Source of the DNA: Pipra filicauda
Taxonomy: Eukaryota; Chordata; Aves; Passeriformes; Pipridae
DNA length: 64,000 nt
Assembly: GCF_003945595.2 (NCBI RefSeq)
Contig: NW_024105098.1
Location: 2,232,001-2,296,000, forward strand
Reading direction: 5' to 3'
Shown: positions 60,601-64,000 of the stretch, in pieces
Layout: each line of letters starts with the position of its first letter
Numbering within the stretch: the first letter of the stretch is position 1
Translations under genes and position numbers: made by a program
The notes under the pieces: model-generated
Seen by the model: the letters and a program-made list of their open reading frames with translations, nothing else
Database searches by the model: none
What the model was told of the DNA's origin: nothing

Positions 60601-63600
60601 AGGAAAAAAAGTGATGGCTCCTCAGCAGCAGGAATTGCTACATTTAAATGATTTGCCCTGTTTGTAGAGTTCTGGCCATAAAAATGTACCATCTCAGAGC
60701 TGCTGGTTGCAACTTTTAGTTGGAGCTCGGTATGGCTTGCACTCACAGAGCAGAGTTACTGTCAGCAAATATATCCTCAGAATATTTATGCAGGACATGC
60801 CCAAACCAGCCTCTTCAGCAGGGACCAGCTGTGAAGTGTGTTTTCTGTAATGGGTATAGGTCAGGAATCACTGCTTTATGGCACAGTATTTAGAATAATA
60901 ATATTCTCCTCCTGTTATACAGGACCAGTTCTTGCTCTTCCAGTTCCTGAGGAGTCTCCTAGATCCAAGGTATGTAGAAACTGGGACTGTTTACAAACTA
61001 CAGCTTGAAAACATGGATTAAAACCAGTTCCTTTGAAACACTGCATCAGTAGCCAGCCTAGAGGCAAGATTAGGTTAAGGAAAAGTGACTTGCTCCTCAA
61101 ACTGCCCCAAGCTGAGCAGAACAGCCCTGAATTAAATGTTCTGGGGAATATTCTCCAGCAGAGCCCCTGGAGCTGCCTGCCTGGGGAGTGCTGTGCCTCC
61201 AGTGCATTCCAGTGCCTCCAGTGTGCCTCCCCCACCCTGGGGGGAGCTGGGAATGGCTGTGGAATGGGGACCCTGGGGCTGAACCTGCCATTGCCCTTCC
61301 CAGAAACCCACTGATCCATTACTTGACCGAGGTGGCCAAGTTTAGCACAAACAGAAAAGCATTTTGGTCTGTTGCCATCTTTGATTTGTCCTGTTTCAGA
61401 ACTGCTGCCATATCTCACTGCAAGCTCCTCTCTTACCTACTTGCTTGCTCCATCTGCTCCTGTTCTCTCAGTTCTTCAGCACTGAGTGTTCTCTTTCTGT
61501 TGAATCAGTTTCAAATGCTACAAGACCTTGATTTTATTTATTTATTTTGTAAGACATTTATGTATGCACAGCCCCAGTTGCTTTCAAGCAATCGTTAATG
61601 CAACTGAAGGAGGGATCCTGTTTTGTCAATTAGTTACAAATTAATTGTGCTTTAGGAGGAGGAGGAAAAGGTAATATTATCCAAGTCCAAGTGTTAATGT
61701 ATTTAGTTCTTGAAGTGTAATACAAAGCATTCTTTGGAAGCTAAAAGCTGGAATTAATCACTCACTTTCTGGATTTTGTCAGATGTAAATGCAAAAAAAC
61801 CCAACACACAACGTTGAAACCCAAAGACGTGTTTTGTTATTTCCTGAGTTTTACAGCCATGTTTGTGTGGAAGGTGTTCATTTCCATACCTCCTGTGTAC
61901 CTTAGAAGTCAAAAGAAAACCAGAATTCTGCCCAGAAAATATCTTGGTTGGGTTTTATAGGAACGAAATTAGGTGATTTAGTCAATAAATGATTAATTAA
62001 ATAAAAAAGGAAGTTAAGCAGAAATGAAACCCAGCTGGAAGTTAAGTAGGACTTTGTTTATGCTGTGCTATCACTTGCAGCAAATGGGAGCCAGTGAAGG
62101 TAGTAATTAACCTGGATTTTAATCTTATGCACAGAGTGCCTCCCGTAATCTCTGTGTAATAAACGTATCTAATTTCACTCTGCCATAATTAGAGCTAAAT
62201 AGCCCCATTTCTGCTGTACTTACCTTCTAATCACTAGCAACATGTGATATGTTCAAACCAGCAATGGGGAGCAACTTCCTGCATCTCAGCTTCCCACAGA
62301 TGCCTGCTTTTCCCCCAGGGCTGATGGGCCTTGAGGTGCTTTGGTCCACGTGACCTTTTTTTACTAACACTCAGGTCCCCAGGTCTGTTCTCAGTGCTGG
62401 GAGGTTTTTTTCCTTTAAGACCTATTGAAAGGAGCTGAACTGGATCCTGAGAAAGGCAGGGAAGGAGGAAAAATCTTGCTCTGCAGAAACACCTACACTT
62501 TGTAGTATATTCATACATAAAACAGTGATTAGGTTCTGCTGAAAACATCTGTCTCTTTTCAGTCAATCTAAATGTTTATATGCTTTTTTTTGAACAAGAT
62601 TCTTATTAAAATAAAGACTCTTAGAGCAGAAAATGAGCTTTTTAAAGTCTCAAATACAAATGATTGCTTTATCATATGGGGACACAACTCATCGTGCTGG
62701 TCTAACGATCCTAGTTGGTGGAATTGCATTAGGGATTAATTTGGCCCATTTAATTTAGCTAGAGATTTATTTTAGAGGAGGTGGAAGGGGGGCAGGGAGG
62801 AAACAGGGTTAACAGGAATTGCCTGGGGAAATTAAAACCAAATGTCTATATGTTTGTAGCATAAAGCAGCCCTAGGAAAAAAAGAATGTAGTGGGGGTTG
62901 CTCAGCTCATTAATCAGAGCCTTTGCTACGTTACCACTTTAAACTCTTGGGTTTTTTCCTCTGAAAAAGCCCAAACACAGTGAGATGTGTTTGTGTGTTA
63001 TACCAACAATATTAACTTATTTAGCAACACAGTGTTCTGGATTTATAAATACATTAGCAGATACCTCAACTTCTAGTTCTGTTACAAGGGCTCTTCTCTC
63101 TGCCTGTGACACTTGCAGGGCTCCCTTGTGCCAGGTTTTTTGAGAGACCAGCACTTACCTCTTCCTTTTGGGGAAGAACATGGCAGGGGGAGATGTTTGG
63201 ATGGTTATATTGGAGATGGACATCACCCCACGGAGCTGAGCAGGACCTGCAAGGCTCAGGACTGTTGATTAGTTTTAGACATTATCAAAATCCAACCTTC
63301 TTTCCATTCTCTGCTCTCTGCCTTTCTTGATGAAGTGGTTAAGGAAAGGTCAGCTTGCTCATGAAATCGTGAATACTGAGTGCCAGAGTTATTTCCAGAC
63401 TAGAGTTTGTTCTCGTGCTATAAATGTATGACTTGCCATTTTTCCTATTTTGGTAGACAAGAGATGATTTTAGGTAAAAAGGGCTTTATTTTAATCTACT
63501 CACAGAAGGAGCAGAGCACTCCCTCCCTCCCAGGCACCAGGGATGTTCACAGGGTGTTTGTGGTGGGAGGAGCGGGTGGTGAATGCAGGAGGCCAGAATT

Positions 63601-64000
63601 CAGGGCTCTTCTTTGGCCCTTCCAAACTCCATTCTCTGATGTCAGAACACAGGAGTTTGGACACCAGTTTTTGTGCAGCTGTGTCCATATTATGGCCACT
63701 GCTCAGTACCTGGGTGAGGCTTTTGTTTCTGGGCACACATGACTTCCAGTCCAGTGACTGACACTAATCACAGTGAGCTGCTGTTGGCTTGCTGGGGGCA
63801 CAGCACTCTCCTGGCCTCTCCTGGATGAAAATATTCCTGTTGTAACTCTCAGGAAATACAGGATCACATTGGACATCAGACCTTTTCCATCCCATGGCTG
63901 TAGGGTTTGCACATCAGCACATCTTCCCTGATTAGGAACTTCTGTTTGGATAAGTAACAAAACTAAATACATACCTTGATCCATTTTCTTTCCTGACAGG
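21497..64000 (+). CDS. VPS8: VPS8, CORVET complex subunit (N-terminal 34 coding exons plus first base of exon 35)
   Basis: Subunit specific to CORVET, the tether that works with Rab5 on early endosomes and promotes homotypic fusion. The 34 exons (listed singly) total 2,984 nt, about 994 codons of roughly 1,430 expected from human. Order: variable acidic N-terminus (residues 1-36), conserved [20 protein letters not shown] and an Asp/Ser-rich linker (37-102), WD40-like beta-propeller (about 146-485, including [12 protein letters not shown]), then alpha-solenoid (about 486-994, including [12 protein letters not shown] and [18 protein letters not shown]). The C-terminal RING-type region is outside the window. 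Start chosen at 21497: GCCATGG Kozak, CpG-rich exon, and the downstream frame joins exon 2 in phase. Every splice junction keeps the frame. One donor is GC (intron 28). Confidence 0.98.
21700..22050 (+). repeat. CpG-rich minisatellite, about 36-42 bp unit, about nine copies
   Basis: Repeated core ccggtcccctcacacagcc followed by a purine-rich gggagagagggg or cgagggagggctgggtcggg. Units start near 21704, 21741, 21783, 21862, 21898, 21939, 21980 and 22016, with a diverged unit near 21820. Lies in VPS8 intron 1, 100 bp after exon 1. It creates long chance open frames on both strands. Confidence 0.93.
22503..22571 (+). CDS. VPS8: VPS8 exon 2
   Basis: Acceptor gctgtacag ends at 22502, donor gtgagt at 22572. 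69 nt, 23 codons, [10 protein letters not shown] through ESILNE, identical to human as I recall it. Confidence 0.97.
22572..24255 (+). other. VPS8: VPS8 intron 2
   Basis: 1.7 kb with a T-run at about 22740-22772. No transposon or RNA gene recognised. Confidence 0.65.
24256..24386 (+). CDS. VPS8: VPS8 exon 3
   Basis: Acceptor cccctcag ends at 24255, donor gtactg at 24387. 131 nt, leaves 2 nt. Encodes [13 protein letters not shown] through GDRSHLK; acidic and Ser-rich linker. Confidence 0.97.
24544..25138 (-). mobile_element. Solo LTR of an endogenous retrovirus (avian ERV type), antisense to VPS8
   Basis: Begins tgtgctggtt and ends aactaggaca: TG...CA termini with an 8/10 terminal inverted match. 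It is flanked by ttgag (24539-24543) and tcgag (25139-25143), a 5-bp target duplication with one change. Read on the minus strand it has a U3 with a TATATAAT box (+ strand 24865-24874), then an ATTAAA signal followed by a T-rich stretch in R, as in other bird ERV LTRs. No internal retroviral genes are present on either side, so it is a solo LTR left by recombination. 595 bp. Confidence 0.85.
26037..26098 (+). repeat. Imperfect tandem duplication (aattgtttagttttgctta)
   Basis: The unit at 26037-26072 recurs at 26073-26098 with a 10-bp internal loss. Lies in VPS8 intron 3. Confidence 0.85.
26425..26518 (+). CDS. VPS8: VPS8 exon 4
   Basis: Acceptor tccttag ends at 26424, donor gtaagt at 26519. 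94 nt. Encodes [12 protein letters not shown] through SAQIVSAA. Confidence 0.97.
26519..28340 (+). other. VPS8: VPS8 introns 4 and 5
   Basis: Introns 26519-27041 and 27075-28340. Nothing beyond unique sequence and short A-runs seen. Confidence 0.6.
27042..27074 (+). CDS. VPS8: VPS8 exon 5 (33-nt microexon-sized)
   Basis: Acceptor tttccccag ends at 27041, donor gtaagt at 27075. 33 nt, [11 protein letters not shown], phase 0, so skipping would keep the frame. Confidence 0.95.
28341..28395 (+). CDS. VPS8: VPS8 exon 6
   Basis: Acceptor ctcttccag ends at 28340, donor gtaagt at 28396. 55 nt, leaves 1 nt. Encodes [18 protein letters not shown], first propeller strands. Confidence 0.96.
28396..33202 (+). 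other. VPS8: VPS8 intron 6 (4.8 kb, longest complete intron)
   Basis: AT-rich with several poly-T runs (for example 30300-30310 and 30508-30530). Short open frames on both strands show no domain. No transposon recognised. Confidence 0.6.
33203..33327 (+). CDS. VPS8: VPS8 exon 7
   Basis: Acceptor tgccctag ends at 33202, donor gtaata at 33328. 125 nt. Encodes [12 protein letters not shown] through LLCGFAKGQ, propeller blade. Confidence 0.97.
33703..33830 (+). repeat. TTTCATTT-rich block bounded by two copies of a 12-bp palindrome
   Basis: The perfect palindrome atttcatgaaat occurs at 33706-33717 and 33815-33826; between them ttcattt-type words recur many times. Simple-sequence-like, origin unknown. 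Confidence 0.8.
34892..34978 (+). CDS. VPS8: VPS8 exon 8
   Basis: Acceptor tgcttgcag ends at 34891, donor gtaaaa at 34979. 87 nt, phase 0. Encodes [14 protein letters not shown] through ILHIK, with a canonical WD dipeptide. Confidence 0.97.
35979..36046 (+). CDS. VPS8: VPS8 exon 9
   Basis: Acceptor ctgctcag ends at 35978, donor gtaaga at 36047. 68 nt, leaves 2 nt. Encodes [15 protein letters not shown] through FELSF. Confidence 0.96.
36681..36834 (+). CDS. VPS8: VPS8 exon 10
   Basis: Acceptor ccttgcag ends at 36680, donor gtaacg at 36835. 154 nt. Encodes [12 protein letters not shown] through MASLTK. Confidence 0.97.
36934..36993 (+). CDS. VPS8: VPS8 exon 11
   Basis: Acceptor tccttgaag ends at 36933, donor gtgagt at 36994. 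60 nt, phase 0. Encodes [20 protein letters not shown]. The intron before it is only 99 nt. Confidence 0.97.
37803..37910 (+). CDS. VPS8: VPS8 exon 12
   Basis: Acceptor tgtgacag ends at 37802, donor gtgagc at 37911. 108 nt, phase 0. Encodes [13 protein letters not shown] through DVVHFLL. Confidence 0.97.
38691..38771 (+). CDS. VPS8: VPS8 exon 13
   Basis: Acceptor tcttttag ends at 38690, donor gtaagt at 38772. 81 nt, phase 0. Encodes [14 protein letters not shown] through LINFT. Confidence 0.97.
39812..39982 (+). CDS. VPS8: VPS8 exon 14
   Basis: Acceptor ctcttgcag ends at 39811, donor gtaggc at 39983. 171 nt, phase 0, notably GC-rich. Encodes [15 protein letters not shown] through GGNVSEAL. 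Confidence 0.97.
40638..40712 (+). CDS. VPS8: VPS8 exon 15
   Basis: Acceptor ccctgtag ends at 40637, donor gtaagt at 40713. 75 nt, phase 0. Encodes [12 protein letters not shown] through FYLGTK. Confidence 0.97.
41186..41221 (+). CDS. VPS8: VPS8 exon 16 (36 nt)
   Basis: Acceptor tttcctag ends at 41185, donor gtatgt at 41222. 12 codons, [12 protein letters not shown], phase 0; closes the propeller. Confidence 0.95.
42837..42927 (+). CDS. VPS8: VPS8 exon 17
   Basis: Acceptor ttatttcag ends at 42836, donor gtaagt at 42928. 91 nt, leaves 1 nt. Encodes [15 protein letters not shown] through GKAKAVV, start of the alpha-solenoid. An internal GT (gaaggtaaag) could act as a cryptic donor. Confidence 0.96.
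44029..44075 (+). CDS. VPS8: VPS8 exon 18
   Basis: Acceptor ctttccag ends at 44028, donor gtgagt at 44076. 47 nt. Encodes [16 protein letters not shown]. Confidence 0.95.
44703..44792 (+). CDS. VPS8: VPS8 exon 19
   Basis: Acceptor gtaattcag ends at 44702, donor gtatgg at 44793. 90 nt, phase 0. Encodes [15 protein letters not shown] through MEQHFQ. Confidence 0.97.
45133..45179 (+). CDS. VPS8: VPS8 exon 20
   Basis: Acceptor ctcccgcag ends at 45132, donor gtgagt at 45180. 47 nt, leaves 2 nt. Encodes [15 protein letters not shown]. Confidence 0.95.
45639..45861 (+). CDS. VPS8: VPS8 exon 21
   Basis: Acceptor cctcctag ends at 45638, donor gtgagt at 45862. 223 nt, the longest exon here. Encodes [15 protein letters not shown] through [10 protein letters not shown]; Met at the junction replaces human Lys. 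Confidence 0.97.
46689..46778 (+). CDS. VPS8: VPS8 exon 22
   Basis: Acceptor gctctgcag ends at 46688, donor gtagga at 46779. 90 nt, phase 0. Encodes [14 protein letters not shown] through DFISPME. Confidence 0.97.
47557..47608 (+). CDS. VPS8: VPS8 exon 23
   Basis: Acceptor cttgttacag ends at 47556, donor gtacag at 47609. 52 nt, leaves 1 nt. Encodes [17 protein letters not shown]. Confidence 0.96.
47895..47937 (+). CDS. VPS8: VPS8 exon 24
   Basis: Acceptor gttttgtag ends at 47894, donor gtaagg at 47938. 43 nt, leaves 2 nt. Encodes [14 protein letters not shown]. Confidence 0.95.
48647..48719 (+). CDS. VPS8: VPS8 exon 25
   Basis: Acceptor ttctgtag ends at 48646, donor gtgaga at 48720. 73 nt. 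Encodes [16 protein letters not shown] through LVKNQ. Confidence 0.96.
50562..50681 (+). CDS. VPS8: VPS8 exon 26
   Basis: Acceptor cctggcag ends at 50561, donor gtaaga at 50682. 120 nt, phase 0. Encodes [13 protein letters not shown] through FLNVLAL. Confidence 0.97.
51257..51328 (+). CDS. VPS8: VPS8 exon 27
   Basis: Acceptor cctgcag ends at 51256, donor gtgagt at 51329. 72 nt, phase 0. Encodes [15 protein letters not shown] through VDILLK. Confidence 0.97.
52148..52211 (+). repeat. 32-bp tandem duplication
   Basis: Two copies of a 32-bp unit starting cctgagctgctggcagcagg at 52148 and 52180, differing only at the last base. VPS8 intron 27. Confidence 0.93.
53828..53947 (+). CDS. VPS8: VPS8 exon 28 (GC donor)
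   Basis: Acceptor ctcctcag ends at 53827. Donor is cag|gcaagt with GC at 53948-53949. 120 nt, phase 0. Encodes [14 protein letters not shown] through VNRTLFDQ; exon 29 continues in phase, which fixes this boundary. Confidence 0.96.
54025..54160 (+). mobile_element. CR1 LINE 3' terminal fragment
   Basis: Contains ggttggatggggcttggaac, acctggcctagtggaagg and aaggtcctttccaaccca, followed by a decayed ggttctat end; these are the last about 120 bp of CR1. Same strand as VPS8, about 80 bp after the exon 28 donor. Confidence 0.87.
54896..54952 (+). CDS. VPS8: VPS8 exon 29
   Basis: Acceptor tggtgcag ends at 54895, donor gtaatg at 54953. 57 nt, phase 0. Encodes [19 protein letters not shown]. Confidence 0.96.
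55328..55410 (+). CDS. VPS8: VPS8 exon 30
   Basis: Acceptor ctctgcag ends at 55327, donor gtaagt at 55411. 83 nt, leaves 2 nt. Encodes [14 protein letters not shown] through MAEKAE. Confidence 0.96.
56706..56790 (+). CDS. VPS8: VPS8 exon 31
   Basis: Acceptor cctttcag ends at 56705, donor gtgagg at 56791. 85 nt. Encodes [16 protein letters not shown] through RDPMRK. Confidence 0.96.
57797..57895 (+). CDS. VPS8: VPS8 exon 32
   Basis: Acceptor gccttgcag ends at 57796, donor gtaggt at 57896. 99 nt, phase 0. Encodes [15 protein letters not shown] through KALEHIE. Confidence 0.97.
59128..59151. repeat. Perfect inverted repeat, 11-bp arms, 2-bp spacer
   Basis: cctgatcctca at 59128-59138 is the exact reverse complement of tgaggatcagg at 59141-59151. 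Could form a tight hairpin or bind a dimeric factor. Confidence 0.9.
59440..60342 (+). mobile_element. CR1 LINE, 5'-truncated, about 900 bp
   Basis: Starts in the reverse transcriptase part of ORF2 (FADDTKL, the catalytic Asp pair, preceded by a stop codon) and runs through the typical CR1 3' region. It ends ctgattctatgattctatga, the diagnostic 8-bp tail repeats. Frame broken repeatedly, so dead. Fairly well preserved over the 3' 400 bp, which suggests a younger copy than the other two. Inserted in sense orientation in VPS8 intron 32. Confidence 0.95.
60405..60494 (+). CDS. VPS8: VPS8 exon 33
   Basis: Acceptor cctcccaaag ends at 60404, donor gtgaag at 60495. 90 nt, phase 0. Encodes [15 protein letters not shown] through IVSTLQ. 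The acceptor lies 62 bp after the end of a CR1 insertion. Confidence 0.95.
60923..60969 (+). CDS. VPS8: VPS8 exon 34
   Basis: Acceptor ttatacag ends at 60922, donor gtatgt at 60970. 47 nt, leaves 2 nt. Encodes [15 protein letters not shown]. Confidence 0.95.
60970..63999 (+). other. VPS8: VPS8 intron 34
   Basis: 3.0 kb up to the acceptor at the window end. Contains a CCAGTGC-type short tandem array near 61188-61226 and a TAATTA/ATTA-rich block at about 61610-63060. No transposon recognised. Confidence 0.65.
61970..62235. promoter_or_regulatory. Candidate intronic enhancer (homeodomain-type motif cluster)
   Basis: Holds gattaattaaat, gtaattaacc, ttttaatctt, gtaataaacg, ctaatttc, cataattaga and ctaatcac within about 265 bp. 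Motif density and mixed composition look like a conserved non-coding element, but conservation was not tested. Confidence 0.3.
64000..64000 (+). CDS. VPS8: VPS8 exon 35, first base only
   Basis: A pyrimidine-rich acceptor (ttctttcctgacag) ends at 63999 and the window stops one base later. That G completes an Arg codon with AG from exon 34, matching human DPREG. Confidence 0.75.

Noticed and set aside
1..64000. CRISPR arrays, prokaryotic operons or defence systems
   Set aside because: Everything fits a vertebrate nuclear locus; there are no spaced identical repeats or compact operons.

Overview
The window is nuclear DNA of a bird. It holds spliced vertebrate genes with GT-AG introns, three CR1 LINE copies ending in the ATTCTATG/ATTCTGTG-type 3' repeats typical of avian CR1, and a solo LTR of avian ERV type. 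I cannot name the species. All three genes lie on the + strand.

Layout. (1) 1-11,223: the 3' part of ARMC8, ten coding exons giving the C-terminal 295 residues and the stop at 10,685-10,687, then the 3' UTR. (2) 11,224-14,400: intergenic. (3) 14,400-20,576: a short NME9 (TXNDC6)-like gene with six coding exons and 149 codons. It is a thioredoxin domain with an intact WCGPC site. The reading frame stops before any nucleoside diphosphate kinase domain, and I find no such domain before the next gene. (4) 20,577-21,496: a 0.9 kb gap holding the only downstream AATAAA and the CpG-rich promoter of VPS8. (5) 21,497-64,000: VPS8, 34 coding exons with every splice phase closing, encoding about the first 994 residues (N-terminus, beta-propeller, most of the alpha-solenoid). 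The window ends exactly one base into coding exon 35, so the C-terminal part (RING region in known VPS8) lies beyond it.

How the genes relate. ARMC8 is the armadillo subunit of the CTLH/GID E3 ubiquitin ligase. NME9 is a ciliary/axonemal thioredoxin-family protein. VPS8 is the Rab5-linked subunit of the CORVET endosomal tether. They are neighbours, not a pathway. In human, ARMC8 and NME9 are adjacent, but NME9 is on the opposite strand and VPS8 is far away on the same chromosome, so the head-to-tail ARMC8-NME9-VPS8 order is a rearranged arrangement.

Best leads: the thioredoxin-only NME9; the candidate NME9 poly(A) signal inside the VPS8 promoter; a GC-AG intron in VPS8; a CpG-rich minisatellite right after VPS8 exon 1; an antisense solo LTR 157 bp after VPS8 exon 3; a CR1 copy ending 62 bp before VPS8 exon 33; a perfect 11-bp-arm hairpin; and a TAATTA-rich block in the last intron that looks like a conserved enhancer. 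I saw no new multi-gene system.
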